Below are positions 8,273-17,097 of a stretch of DNA of 60,386 bases, piece after piece (the first letter of the stretch is position 1; every line of letters starts with the position of its first letter). The position numbers were made by a program, and so were the translations under genes. The stretch is from a virus: positions 1 through 60,386 of IMG/VR virus record IMGVR_UViG_3300032156_000009, one strand, 5' to 3'. The notes under the pieces are model-generated. The model had not been told where the DNA came from. It made no database searches and saw nothing but the letters and a program-made list of their open reading frames with translations.

Positions 8273-8524
8273 ATGAAAATTAAAATAACTGAATATTGCT
8301 TTGAAAGAATCGATGGTCGAATCCTCATTTTAGATGCGGGAAAGGTCATGGATGTTTCAGAAAAAGAAGCATTTAGTTTAATAGACAAAAATTTAGCTAT
8401 AGAAATCAATGAGTTAGGTGGTTCTAATACAGAGTCACCTACTTCATTTGAAAATAAAATGATTGATGTTGTTTATAAAAAACGCGGTCGTCCGCGAAAA
8501 GAGGTAAAAGATGGGAACATATAA
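8273..8524 (+). CDS. Small head-region protein, 83 aa
   Basis: The first ~45 residues resemble the short phage proteins that begin with KITxYxFxxxDGR and keep an Asp-rich beta start. The basic end (KKRGRPRKEV) resembles an AT-hook and could touch DNA. It overlaps the next gene by 14 nt. Function is unknown. Confidence 0.55.
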   Translation: MKIKITEYCFERIDGRILILDAGKVMDVSEKEAFSLIDKNLAIEINELGGSNTESPTSFENKMIDVVYKKRGRPRKEVKDGNI

Positions 8525-9002
8525 TTTAAATAACTATGTTGCGCAGCCAGTAGGTCTTTCAAAAGACAACCCAGTTCATTTGGCTAATTCCGTTTATCAC
8601 GATCTTGGGAATATCGAACATTTCAATGGCAATCCATATACGCCAGTACAAATAGACGCAGTATTAAGCGGGTCTGGTAATGGGACGGTTATTCTTAACC
8701 AAGTTGTCACAAAATATTCTACCGCGACTGCAATTGCTGTTGCAGGTAGAGCTGTTATTGCTGGCGGAACTGGTTTGGCGATGACTTTAGCAGCTCCTGT
8801 CCAATATGGATTATGCGATATCAATGTTCTTTCGTTGGCATCCGGTAACGTTGTAGTGACTTGTGCTGTTGGTGTGACTTTCGACGGTACGAACAACACG
8901 GCGACATTTAATGCTGCTGCTGATCGTTTGACCATCGGATATAAATCAGCCACTCAATGGGAAATCTTTTTGAATAACAGCGTTGTATTGAGCGCAGTGT
9001 AA
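8511..9002 (+). CDS. Putative capsid-associated or decoration protein, 163 aa
   Basis: A Gly/Ala/Val/Thr-rich all-beta protein with no charged core, as in surface proteins of virions. The last 60 residues (VTFDGTNNTATFNAAADRLTI) look like a C-terminal beta domain of a decoration or head-fibre protein. Placement between capsid and connector genes supports a structural role. Confidence 0.5.
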   Translation: MGTYNLNNYVAQPVGLSKDNPVHLANSVYHDLGNIEHFNGNPYTPVQIDAVLSGSGNGTVILNQVVTKYSTATAIAVAGRAVIAGGTGLAMTLAAPVQYGLCDINVLSLASGNVVVTCAVGVTFDGTNNTATFNAAADRLTIGYKSATQWEIFLNNSVVLSAV

Positions 9003-9008
9003 TTTTTA

Positions 9009-9038
9009 AAAGGGTTATTTATTGTAAATAGTCCCTTT
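9009..9038 (+). terminator. Terminator-like or attenuator hairpin
   Basis: AAAGGG (9009-9014) pairs with CCCTTT (9033-9038), with an inner TATTTA/TAAATA helix. A run of six T follows about 15 nt downstream (9055-9060). It separates the highly expressed capsid genes from later structural genes, so it may reduce read-through. The stem is AT-rich, so strength is uncertain. Confidence 0.45.
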
Positions 9039-9064
9039 AATTATACATTTATGGTTTTTTAATT

Positions 9065-9976
9065 ATGCCATTAGCTAAGTTTGTAATAACAAGCCATCAA
9101 ACAGGAGAAGAGTTGAAATCAATGACATTCAACCCAGACGTTGATGGTGTTGGTGTACTTAGAGATTTAGTCGATACTCCTTTTGAATATGATTATCCTG
9201 ATGATAGTAGAAGATATGCAACAATAGAATTGCCTGGATATGCTGGAATAGTTATTGCGATAAGAGGTGAAGGGGTTTACGAAGCCAGATTAGACAAATT
9301 ATTCACTGTTAATGATGTTGGCTCTATTTGGGATCAATTGATATCTATTCATAATATCTCAGGTACTTTTGGAGCTAAATGTAGGCGATTAATTCCAAGC
9401 GAAACATTATCTGATTATTACACTAATTTAACTCCAGTAACCAGTACTATGGCATTAAATGCTACCGTAGCCAAGGATTCGACGGTAGCTAAAGATGCAA
9501 CCGTAGCTAAAGATGCAACCGTAGCGAAAGCCTCTGATCTTACAACATTAGCCGGATTAGTAGCGCTAGATTCTACGGTTGCGAAAGAAGCGACGAATAC
9601 AGCGATCAAAGCTCAAACGGATTTGTTGCATTTCAACGGAGATAATGTTCAAGCGCGAGTTGCAGATAAAGGCGTATTTGGTTCATTGTCCGAAACAACG
9701 ATAAAAAATGCTGTTTGGGATGCATTATTAGCTGATCATACTGCAACAGGATCCATGGGGTTGGCGTTATCAAAAGCTAGTCAAAATTGCATCTATAGCA
9801 ATATGTATATTGATCAACCGGTTTACTCTTCCAATAACATTTTAACTTCTTGTCGCATACGCGTTTATAGCGTTCCAGGAAGTGTAGGGACAGATAGCGA
9901 TGTGTTATTCACTTATACGATGATGGCAACAGAAACAGCGGGAAGAGTCTTAACCTATAAAACGGTGAGAGTATGA
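9065..9976 (+). CDS. Virion-associated protein with VAKD repeats, 303 aa
   Basis: Position suggests a structural protein. Residues ~133-156 are four copies of a six-residue repeat (ATVAKD), and two degenerate copies follow (STVAKE). Such heptad-like Ala/Val/Lys stretches form trimeric coiled coils in fibres. The C-terminal 100 residues are beta-rich. It could be a head or neck fibre. A strong -A-T-V-A-K- bias distinguishes it from its neighbours. No enzyme motif was seen. Confidence 0.55.
   Translation: MPLAKFVITSHQTGEELKSMTFNPDVDGVGVLRDLVDTPFEYDYPDDSRRYATIELPGYAGIVIAIRGEGVYEARLDKLFTVNDVGSIWDQLISIHNISGTFGAKCRRLIPSETLSDYYTNLTPVTSTMALNATVAKDSTVAKDATVAKDATVAKASDLTTLAGLVALDSTVAKEATNTAIKAQTDLLHFNGDNVQARVADKGVFGSLSETTIKNAVWDALLADHTATGSMGLALSKASQNCIYSNMYIDQPVYSSNNILTSCRIRVYSVPGSVGTDSDVLFTYTMMATETAGRVLTYKTVRV
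9461..9532 (+). repeat. Four tandem 18-bp coding repeats
   Basis: Four in-frame 18-base units encode ATVAKD-type hexapeptides. The units differ mainly at synonymous positions (GTAGCC, GTAGCT, GTAGCG), so they are selected as protein or are old duplications. Confidence 0.8.
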
Positions 9977-10119
9977 ACCCTTTAGCCATAGTTACTTTTG
10001 GGATTCAGTCTTATGTATCGGCTTCTATTATTGTTTATCCATTAATTGGTGAATTGGTTGTTTATTCATTAATTGGTGAATTGGTTGTTTATTCATTAAT
10101 TGGTGAATTGGTTTTATAA
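9973..10119 (+). CDS. Small repeat protein, 48 aa
   Basis: ATGA overlaps the stop of the preceding gene. The product is hydrophobic and ends in three 9-residue repeats (VYSLIGELV), each encoded by a 27-bp direct repeat. It may be a membrane or amphipathic peptide, or simply a by-product of repeat expansion. The intact frame through all copies and the coupled start argue that it is translated. Confidence 0.5.
   Translation: MNPLAIVTFGIQSYVSASIIVYPLIGELVVYSLIGELVVYSLIGELVL
10033..10113 (+). repeat. Three 27-bp tandem repeats
   Basis: Copies at 10033-10059, 10060-10086 and 10087-10113 are identical except for one C/T change in the first. The unit length is divisible by 3, so copy-number change would keep the small frame open. 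Confidence 0.9.
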
Positions 10120-10122
10120 ATT

Positions 10123-10488
10123 ATGAAAATTAAAATCGGCGACACAATAGAATTATTATTTTTGATAAAAGAATCAACTGGATCAATCGTTCAGAATCTT
10201 AGCTCTGCTACGGCTGTGAGATTCATGGTCAAAGTAAATGAAACTGATACTAATTTACAGGCGGTAATATCAAAAACTTTAGGCGATGGAATAACAATCG
10301 ATACTCCAACAATTGGGAATGTAAAAGTCTCATTGTCGGCAACTAATACAACTCTTCTAGCCAGTCAATATTTTATGGCTCTTCAAATTGAATGGGCAAC
10401 TATAAAACAAGAAGTCATGATTAAACAAACATTTGATGCGGTAGATGAAATAAATTCTATTCAATTTATACAGGACATTATTCGATGA
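10123..10488 (+). CDS. Hypothetical beta-sandwich protein, 121 aa
   Basis: The pattern KIKIGDTIELLFLIKE, then ATAVRFMVK, then ISKTLGDGITIDT resembles the N-terminal domain of BppU-like baseplate proteins and other phage Ig-like modules. Genes of this type often sit just before the head-tail connector. It overlaps the next gene by 4 nt. A neck-associated structural role is inferred. Confidence 0.5.
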   Translation: MKIKIGDTIELLFLIKESTGSIVQNLSSATAVRFMVKVNETDTNLQAVISKTLGDGITIDTPTIGNVKVSLSATNTTLLASQYFMALQIEWATIKQEVMIKQTFDAVDEINSIQFIQDIIR

Positions 10489-11135
10489 TTGCAAGTTTAA
10501 ACTTCCAGTCAGATTCGGCGTTCATGTACAAGACAAGGTCATATCCCTATACGGCTATTCTTCCTCGTACTGTGCGACCTATTGATGTCAACGATTTAAA
10601 ACCACACGTCAAAATTGATTTCGTCGATGAAACCCAAGAAAACTACCTCAATTTTTTAATTGATGCGGCTGTAGATTCAGCCGAACGATTTTGCAATCGT
10701 AGTTTCATCAATCAGAAATGGCGTACTTATCGCGATTATTTTCTTTGGTTTATTACGTTGGAAAAAGGCGGGGTTAGTGCGACGTTGGATAGTTTTAAAT
10801 ATTTGAATACATCTAATGTCCTCACTACTGTTGATCCAACGCTTTATTATCTTTCCGTAAAAGATCCTTATTCTCAGATCATTTTAAATGATGGATTCTT
10901 CTATCCACCTGATTTAATGGATCAACAGAATTCCGTTCAGATCGAATTTACAACGGGTTATGGAGCAACCAAAGACACCATACCACCAATGTTGAGATTG
11001 TTATTGTGCCAGCATGTCACTTGGCTATACGAAAATAAAGGAAATTGCCCTGTCGATGCAATGCCTAAGATGGTTGAGAATGGATATAAATCACATTATA
11101 GAGTGGTGGATCTAAATGCCTCAACTTATCTATAA
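10485..11135 (+). CDS. Head-tail connector protein (HK97 gp6-like)
   Basis: 216 residues. The segment VNDLKPHVKIDFVDETQENY, then LIDAAVDSAERFCNRSF, is the hallmark of the Phage_connect_1/gp6-like family, an all-alpha ring that attaches under the portal. The family is usually ~100 residues for the core. Here there is an added beta-rich middle that resembles longer versions in myophages. It is coupled by ATGA to the previous gene. Confidence 0.8.
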   Translation: MIASLNFQSDSAFMYKTRSYPYTAILPRTVRPIDVNDLKPHVKIDFVDETQENYLNFLIDAAVDSAERFCNRSFINQKWRTYRDYFLWFITLEKGGVSATLDSFKYLNTSNVLTTVDPTLYYLSVKDPYSQIILNDGFFYPPDLMDQQNSVQIEFTTGYGATKDTIPPMLRLLLCQHVTWLYENKGNCPVDAMPKMVENGYKSHYRVVDLNASTYL

Positions 11136-11505
11136 ACCACTTGATTATCCCATGCCTGAACTGGGCGATTTGAAACATCGAATCACGATTAAATCGCGCG
11201 CAATAAAAGCACCCATTGATGCGAGCGAAAATTATGGTTTAGATTTTAAAGACTTGATTGTGGTTTGGGCGTCTATCAAGACAATCAAAGGCGATGTGAT
11301 ATTCGATAGCACGACAATGGACAAATCGATTAGCCATATTATGACTATTCGTTACCTTCCTTTTTTGACACAAGAATATTGGATTACGTATAACCAAAAA
11401 TATTACGACATTATTCGAGTCCAAGACATCAACGAACAAATGCGATTTCAGATTCTTTATTGCAACCTCCGTGGTGATATGAACAAGGAGGTAAATAAAG
11501 CATGA
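11116..11505 (+). CDS. Head closure / head-tail joining protein
   Basis: 129 residues. GDLKHRITIKSRAI at the start and LIVVWASIKTIKGDVIFD followed by MTIRYLPFL fit the Phage_H_T_join (SPP1 gp16-like) family, which seals the connector after packaging. It sits between the connector and the tail-completion gene, the usual order. Confidence 0.78.
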   Translation: MPQLIYKPLDYPMPELGDLKHRITIKSRAIKAPIDASENYGLDFKDLIVVWASIKTIKGDVIFDSTTMDKSISHIMTIRYLPFLTQEYWITYNQKYYDIIRVQDINEQMRFQILYCNLRGDMNKEVNKA

Positions 11506-12032
11506 TGAAGATTTATCCGAACAGAGACGCCGAAAAATTATCTATGCGATTGGTCGGTATGAGTCTTGTTCCTAAACGCGCTGCTCGAAAAGCTTTTTAC
11601 GATATCGGAAAAGATTTAGTTAAAACAGCAGTGGCTTTAATCGACAAGAAACCAAAACATGGCCGTGTATATCGTTTGACCATTGGGCTTGGAGGCAGAA
11701 GAAGGCCTCTTTACAACCATTTCGCTTCTGCGCCTGGCGAAGCCCCTGCTGTTATTACAGGCGAACTACGTGAGAGCGTTAACTTCACTGTTCATGGTTC
11801 AAACAAACTACAATTTGGTGTGGATCTAACTCGCGGGAATGCGCCCTATGGAAAATTCCTAGAGTACGCAAACCTAATTTCAATGACTGGGTGGGGTTCT
11901 AAAAATATTGCCCCACGTCCTTTTATCAGCGCATCGTATGAGCAAAATAAAAAACAGTTCCCTATCCGTTTTCACAACGAAATCATGACTGAAATAGGGA
12001 AGATCATGAGCTTTTCAGGAGGGTTATCCTGA
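11502..12032 (+). CDS. Tail completion protein (HK97 gp10-like)
   Basis: 176 residues. The C-terminal half carries GELRESVNFTVHG, then APYGKFLEYA and RPFISASYEQN, the pattern of HK97-gp10-like proteins (minor tail or neck proteins). The basic N-terminal half (LVPKRAARKAFYDIGKD) also fits. Coupled to the preceding gene by 4 nt and to the next by a TGATG overlap. Confidence 0.75.
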   Translation: MMKIYPNRDAEKLSMRLVGMSLVPKRAARKAFYDIGKDLVKTAVALIDKKPKHGRVYRLTIGLGGRRRPLYNHFASAPGEAPAVITGELRESVNFTVHGSNKLQFGVDLTRGNAPYGKFLEYANLISMTGWGSKNIAPRPFISASYEQNKKQFPIRFHNEIMTEIGKIMSFSGGLS

Positions 12033-13117
12033 TGAAAGCGGTGGATATCATCAAAAAATTAAAAGAAATCATTCCTAAATATAGCGGATTATTTTCGAGC
12101 AATTTCACCGTGAACTCTCTCACTTTTAGCGGGGGTTATGTGACTTGCACCTGCTCTATCCCACATGAATTATCTGTAGGTGATGAAGTATTTGTGAGTG
12201 GCGCTTTAACGCCTATAACAATTAACTCATTGAATAGATTGAATAATTTAGTGACTGCTGTGACTAATAGTAATCACGATTTAACGCGCGATTATCAATT
12301 GAATGTCGATATCATTGGGGCAAGCCCTGCCGCTTACAACGGATCACATCCTCTAGTAGATGTTCCAAATCGTCGAACATTTATTTATTCTTTGACAACG
12401 ACGCCCAGCACTCCGGCCAGTGGTCATCCTAAAATTCTTGAGAATATCAAAGCAGGATATAACGGTATTCAAACTGTCCATTCTGTGATTGATCAATTCT
12501 CATTTACATATGCAATCACGAGCACGCCAGAGAGTCCGGCAGAAGGTTCGATTACTTTAAGAACCGGTTTATGTATTACGGGCGATATCACTATACAACG
12601 TTTCCTAGAAGCTTATACGAAGCAAGCGACAGATCATTTATTTGCAGTCGTTATCCTAGGGGCAACCAATTCGAGCAAAGATCGTTTTACAGTTTCAGAT
12701 GCAACTAACACAGGAACATCGCCGACAGTGGATGCGCGTATTCGTATCATTGATCCTTTTTCAATTTATATCGTTGTACCAACCACAAGTACTATTACCG
12801 CGATGACTGCGCGGGATGCAATGGAAGATTTATGGAGAATTTTAAACAAAAGCATTTTGTTTCAGAACTTCCCAACCGATTCAGAATCACAATCAAATAT
12901 GAGTGTGACTTTTGTGAGCCATGGTGTTTTCTCTTATGAGAAAGCCTATTACCTCCATGAATTTAATTATGAATTTGTTTATGACTTAGTTCGTGAAGAT
13001 GGCGCTGATAATGATGACAGCGTGGCCTTCCGAGACATTGACTTACATTTTTTGAATCCAAATAACGTGGACATTATGCACACGCTGGTGGATTTAGATG
13101 ATCAACCTTTACCTTAA
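12032..13117 (+). CDS. Tail terminator-like protein with inserted beta modules
   Basis: 361 residues, in the position held by Mu gp37 just before the sheath. The N-terminal ~25 and C-terminal ~150 residues (ARDAMEDLWRILNKSIL, then YLHEFNYEFVYD) look like a tail terminator fold. Between them are two copies of a beta module with the pattern HxL..GDxVxVSGA, YNG, FTY and SPAxG. The same module occurs in gp47 (20432-21739). The terminator ring stops tail growth and joins the head. Assignment rests on position and the C-terminal pattern. Confidence 0.6.
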   Translation: MKAVDIIKKLKEIIPKYSGLFSSNFTVNSLTFSGGYVTCTCSIPHELSVGDEVFVSGALTPITINSLNRLNNLVTAVTNSNHDLTRDYQLNVDIIGASPAAYNGSHPLVDVPNRRTFIYSLTTTPSTPASGHPKILENIKAGYNGIQTVHSVIDQFSFTYAITSTPESPAEGSITLRTGLCITGDITIQRFLEAYTKQATDHLFAVVILGATNSSKDRFTVSDATNTGTSPTVDARIRIIDPFSIYIVVPTTSTITAMTARDAMEDLWRILNKSILFQNFPTDSESQSNMSVTFVSHGVFSYEKAYYLHEFNYEFVYDLVREDGADNDDSVAFRDIDLHFLNPNNVDIMHTLVDLDDQPLP

Positions 13118-13132
13118 AATGAGGATATTGTT

Positions 13133-14710
13133 ATGACTATAAGAGTGCCTGATATTTCGATCAGCTTACTACCAGCGAGCCATAAAGTGGCGAATGATGA
13201 GCAAAAATTATTGTTCGTTGGCCAAATGACATCGGCCGGAACAGCGACTACGGGTTCACTTTATGCCGATATTGGGAATAATGCCGATCAAGATACTTTG
13301 TTCGGTAAAAATTCAATGTTGGCGAGAATGATTCGCACCGCTCGTATTTATAATAAAGTATCAAGATTTGATGCCATTCCATTGGCAGATAATGGCTCTG
13401 GAAATAAAGCAGCAGGATCAATTGTATTTTCGGGTACTGCTGGGGCTGCCGGAACTTTTATCATTTCGATTGGGTCAAAAAGCAGCAATACAAAACTAAG
13501 CCATATTTACAGTTTACCGATTGCGGCTTCTGAAACGGCTGATGCAGCGGGAACGGCTTTAGCCGCTCTCATTAATGCAGATACCACTTGTCCAGTTACC
13601 GCGGTTAATACTACTGGATCAGTAGCTTTAACAGCTATCCATAAAGGAACTGAAGATAATTTTATTGGAATTGAAGTAACCGGAACTATTGCTAGTTTGA
13701 CTTATGCCGTTACTGGTATGACGGGTGGGACAAGTGATCCTTCTCTAACAACTTTATATGATGTCGCACAAGATGTCCGTTATCAAAGAGTGATTTATCC
13801 TTCCTATGCAAGAACAGCGACTAAAACATTCTTAGATGCCCGTTTCAATTTGGACAAGAAAATCAGAGATGGTGTCGGTATTGATTTCATGACTAATACC
13901 AAAGCTAATATTGTTACGGCGGTCAATGCATTCAATTCTCAAAGCATTGTGGTGGGTGCTAATAAAGTGATTGCAAGTCCTACTACTTTTTATGTGGGTT
14001 CAGGAATTTTTGAATTGAATACCGTTATTGCTTCACAAATAGCGGCCATTAGCGCATTGCGTTTGACCACCGATTCTAATTTGGGACAATTTATATCCGC
14101 TTCTTATGGCGCTCGTGATTCCTTTGGTGGTATGCACATGGCGAGTTTCCCATATTTCAATACTTTGCTTCCTGATTTATCGTTAGAAGAAGCAGGTAAT
14201 AGTTTTACTGATGATGAGTTATCGGCCTTAACTACGGCTGGCGCTTTAACCATTGGAAACAATATTGGGAATACATCTGTAATCATGGGAACGGCGGGGA
14301 CTACTTATAAAACAGATACATCGAGTGAACCCGATCCAAGCTTCAAATATTGGGAATATGTGGATACGGGGGTGACTTGCCGTGAGTATATGTACAATAA
14401 TTTGAGAGAGCGTTTTGCACAATCTCGTTTAACGACAGGTAGCATGATTGTGGGCTTCAGTATGGCCAATAAAGAAATGATTGAAGCCTTTATTACAGGT
14501 CTTTATTCAGATTTGGCGGCTGAGGCTTTGACCAGAATCGGAAAAGATCCTGATACAGGAACAGATTGGTTTGTCTATTTCAAAAATAACCTAGACGTTA
14601 TATTAGATTTATCTTTAGGAAAGGCCACCGTCTCCATGTTGCTCCCCATTGTGACTCAATTGAGAACAATGGTTATTTCGATGCAATTTTCATTTTCAGC
14701 TAACAGCTAA
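13133..14710 (+). CDS. Contractile tail sheath protein (Mu gpL-like)
   Basis: 525 residues. The start (VPDISISLLPASHKVANDEQ) matches the Mu gpL family start, and a TARIYNKVSRFDAIPL segment is followed by a Gly/Thr-rich beta insertion domain. The C-terminal part (VILDLSLGKATVSMLLPIV) gives the linker strand used in sheath meshwork. The sheath contracts around the tube for DNA injection. This gene shows that the phage is a myovirus. Mu gpL is ~495 residues, so the length fits. Confidence 0.9.
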   Translation: MTIRVPDISISLLPASHKVANDEQKLLFVGQMTSAGTATTGSLYADIGNNADQDTLFGKNSMLARMIRTARIYNKVSRFDAIPLADNGSGNKAAGSIVFSGTAGAAGTFIISIGSKSSNTKLSHIYSLPIAASETADAAGTALAALINADTTCPVTAVNTTGSVALTAIHKGTEDNFIGIEVTGTIASLTYAVTGMTGGTSDPSLTTLYDVAQDVRYQRVIYPSYARTATKTFLDARFNLDKKIRDGVGIDFMTNTKANIVTAVNAFNSQSIVVGANKVIASPTTFYVGSGIFELNTVIASQIAAISALRLTTDSNLGQFISASYGARDSFGGMHMASFPYFNTLLPDLSLEEAGNSFTDDELSALTTAGALTIGNNIGNTSVIMGTAGTTYKTDTSSEPDPSFKYWEYVDTGVTCREYMYNNLRERFAQSRLTTGSMIVGFSMANKEMIEAFITGLYSDLAAEALTRIGKDPDTGTDWFVYFKNNLDVILDLSLGKATVSMLLPIVTQLRTMVISMQFSFSANS

Positions 14711-14724
14711 GAGAGGAAAAATTT

Positions 14725-15108
14725 ATGGCTATTAAAGCTTTATCCGTACCATTGTTGGTCATCAATAATGTCACTGTGCCCTACATGCCGAACAGTTTGA
14801 CTTATACAGAGGGAACTCCTGAAAAAAAGATTCGCGCTCAAACGGGCGGCGGCGGATCAATTCAAATGGTTTCCTCTGTGAATGTGGAAACTCAATTTTC
14901 AAATGTGAAATTCTCAGTCTATGACACGGTGGCTAATATTGAAATGGTCAAGGGTTGGGTGAATAACGATTTTGATAATGCCATTAGCATTACCGATACG
15001 AATTTTACCCGTCATGGATCAAATGCTGGAATCATCAATAAATACGAAGTCACCACAGGAATGGACGGAAAGATTGATGTGGAATTTCAATGTGATTCAG
15101 TCGTGTAA
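14725..15108 (+). CDS. Tail tube protein (Mu gpM-like)
   Basis: 127 residues, directly after the sheath, as in Mu. The pattern PNSLTYTEGTPEKKIRAQTG and the all-beta composition fit the Phage_tail_tube/gpM family, whose hexameric rings stack to form the inner tube. It has a strong GAGAGG ribosome binding site. Confidence 0.85.
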   Translation: MAIKALSVPLLVINNVTVPYMPNSLTYTEGTPEKKIRAQTGGGGSIQMVSSVNVETQFSNVKFSVYDTVANIEMVKGWVNNDFDNAISITDTNFTRHGSNAGIINKYEVTTGMDGKIDVEFQCDSVV

Positions 15109-15132
15109 TTATCAACAAAAAAGGTGCTTATT

Positions 15133-15618
15133 ATGTTAAAGAAAGAATTTGAGTTTGTTCTACAAGATGAATTGATCTATTCCCATGACGGTAAAGCTGG
15201 GCTGGTGGCCAAGAAATTGCTTTTGAGAGCACCTTCTTGCAAGCTACTTGGCCTAGCCAATAAGCTCAGCTCTGCCGTCACGGGTGCATTTATGCGCGCG
15301 TATGAAAAAACGCAATCAGCATCTAAAAATTCAAAAGCTTCAAAAGCATCGGTTAATTCTGATGAAGCTTTGACAGGAGATGCTTGTTATATGATTGTAT
15401 CTTCTTCCTTTGAAAATGAAGATCAGGCAGAAAGATTTGCTAATGCCTTCAAAGAATTAGTGACAAGTTCTTACATTTGTTTAATCGATGGAAAAGAGCC
15501 AATGACATCCGATTTATGGGATCAATTAGATGCGCGAGAATTATTTAGATTAATGGGAGATTACATCTCAAATTTTTTGTTACCATCAGTTATGAATCAA
15601 TCAAAGAAGATGATGTAG
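15133..15618 (+). CDS. Tail assembly chaperone, short product (Mu gp41-like)
   Basis: 161 residues from the ATG at 15133, which has AAGGTG at the correct distance (a GTG at 15124 is too close to that site). It is the N-terminal product of a two-frame chaperone pair that coats the tape measure before tube polymerisation. Its 3' end contains two overlapping slippery heptamers, and the -1 frame continues for 66 more residues (see 15579-15779). Acid and Lys-rich middle, helical end. Confidence 0.78.
   Translation: MLKKEFEFVLQDELIYSHDGKAGLVAKKLLLRAPSCKLLGLANKLSSAVTGAFMRAYEKTQSASKNSKASKASVNSDEALTGDACYMIVSSSFENEDQAERFANAFKELVTSSYICLIDGKEPMTSDLWDQLDARELFRLMGDYISNFLLPSVMNQSKKMM
15570..15579 (+). promoter_or_regulatory. 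Programmed -1 ribosomal frameshift site
   Basis: In the zero frame the codons read tcA AAT TTT TTG. AAATTTT (15570-15576) and TTTTTTG (15573-15579) are both X-XXY-YYZ heptamers. Slipping back one base leads into an open frame ending at 15779. The same arrangement makes the G/GT fusion in lambda and the gp41/gp42 fusion in Mu-like phages. Confidence 0.8.
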
Positions 15619-15779
15619 ATTTTTTGATGGCTAATTTGATGGTGTTTTATAAAGGGGCAGTGACATATCGAGATTTTGAAAATATGACATTGCCTGAAAT
15701 GATGAATCTAAAAGCCAATGCCGATAAGATCAACCAAGAGTTGATTCGAGAACAAGAGAAGGCGGCGAGGAAGAGATAA
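15579..15779 (+). CDS. Tail assembly chaperone, -1 frame extension (Mu gp42-like)
   Basis: This 66-codon frame has no plausible start of its own. It begins (VTISYESIKEDDVDFLM) exactly where a -1 shift at 15573-15579 would enter it. It ends one base before the tape measure ATG with a basic tail (EQEKAARKR). The fusion from 15133 would be about 215 residues. In the family, the extended form is made at a few percent and recruits tube subunits to the tape measure. Confidence 0.8.
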   Translation, partial: VTISYESIKEDDVDFLMANLMVFYKGAVTYRDFENMTLPEMMNLKANADKINQELIREQEKAARKR

Positions 15780-15780
15780 T

Positions 15781-17097
15781 ATGAGCAATTACGCGTTATC
15801 CTATATTTTTAAAGCCATCGACGAGTTTTCGCCTGCCGTCGCAAAGATGACTGAGAAAATTAAAGTTTTTGAAGGACAAATCGAAAAAGGAACAAAAGGA
15901 TTTGAAAAATTCTCCAATCAAGCAAGAGCCTTTGGAATGGGTCTTTTCAAATATGTCGTTGCCCCTATGGCCGCTATTGGGATCTATGCGTTAAAAAATG
16001 CCGAGAATATCGAACTCATGCGCATTAAACTTAATGCTTTTACGGGTTCGGCTCAATCCACTGCACAAATTATGGGAAGCATACGAAGTTTAGCCTTAGC
16101 CACGGGGCTCAATCCTGAAGAGTTGGGTGGATCAGCGGCAGGATTACTGAGACAAGGATATCGAATTGATCAAATCAACGAAAAATTACGTCAAATGTCG
16201 GTATTGTCAGTCGTCAGCGGTCAAAGCATTGAATCAATTACAAGCGCTCTTGGTAGAATCAATTTAACAGGTTCTATCAGTACGGGATTAATGGCTCGTA
16301 TGGATCGTTTGAAAATCCCTCTCACGAAAGCCTTCAAAGAATTTTATGATATTAGTGATGCCAATTGGGCTAAGAATTTCAAAGGGAAATCTATTAGTGC
16401 TGCGCTCATGGAGCCGGTACTTGCTTCGATGACAGGAAGAGGGAGTAAATTTTCAGCGGCTTATGATGAACGATTGAGAACGATGGGAAGTTCGCTTGAG
16501 CGTATCCATGTTGCTATTCGCTATATTGCCGGTGATTTTGGAACGGTATTAATGTCCACATTAGGAATAGATACAGGACTACAAGGGATTGCTGATAAAT
16601 TGGCATCATTTGCTCAAAAATCAAAACCGTTTTTTGAATCCCACCGAGGCTTTATTAAGTTCTTGGCTATTGGAGTAGCTATAGCCGCCGTTATAGGTGG
16701 TATAGCTATTGTTATCAGCAGCACGATAGGTCTTATTTCGATAGGTCTTGTGGGTGGATTAGCTATGGCTTATATGATGGCCAAAAAACTTCTTTATCCA
16801 TTTATCCTCATAAAAGATATTGTCATGGCGATTGTTCATGGGATAGAAAAAATAAGTAATTTCGCTTCTTCTCATTTGGCTGGACAACAATCTGGGATAG
16901 GCGGGTTGGGTAGTTCGAGCATTTTGAGCCAATTAAATCCATCCAATCTTAACGTCAATTTGAATGCTCCTAAAAGTATCGCTATCACACAAGGCGGGAA
17001 AACGGTTGGTTCTGTGCCTTTCAATGTGGATAAAGGAACATCCAATATGATCCCAGGTCTTGGGTATCATTCCGTATTTGGAGGGGCTTTTTCATGA
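15781..17097 (+). CDS. Tail tape measure protein
   Basis: 438 residues. It starts with a helical N-terminus (FKAIDEFSPAVAKMTEKIKV) typical of tape measures, followed by a TMP-family core (ALGRINLTGSIST), and has two hydrophobic segments near residues 295-345 that could insert in the host membrane. It is short. At the usual ~0.15 nm per residue a tail of roughly 65 nm is expected. It overlaps the next gene by 4 nt. Confidence 0.82.
   Translation: MSNYALSYIFKAIDEFSPAVAKMTEKIKVFEGQIEKGTKGFEKFSNQARAFGMGLFKYVVAPMAAIGIYALKNAENIELMRIKLNAFTGSAQSTAQIMGSIRSLALATGLNPEELGGSAAGLLRQGYRIDQINEKLRQMSVLSVVSGQSIESITSALGRINLTGSISTGLMARMDRLKIPLTKAFKEFYDISDANWAKNFKGKSISAALMEPVLASMTGRGSKFSAAYDERLRTMGSSLERIHVAIRYIAGDFGTVLMSTLGIDTGLQGIADKLASFAQKSKPFFESHRGFIKFLAIGVAIAAVIGGIAIVISSTIGLISIGLVGGLAMAYMMAKKLLYPFILIKDIVMAIVHGIEKISNFASSHLAGQQSGIGGLGSSSILSQLNPSNLNVNLNAPKSIAITQGGKTVGSVPFNVDKGTSNMIPGLGYHSVFGGAFS

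Noticed and set aside
10033-10113. Replication origin iterons
   Set aside because: The repeats are in frame in a coupled open reading frame and lie inside the structural operon, so protein repeats explain them better.
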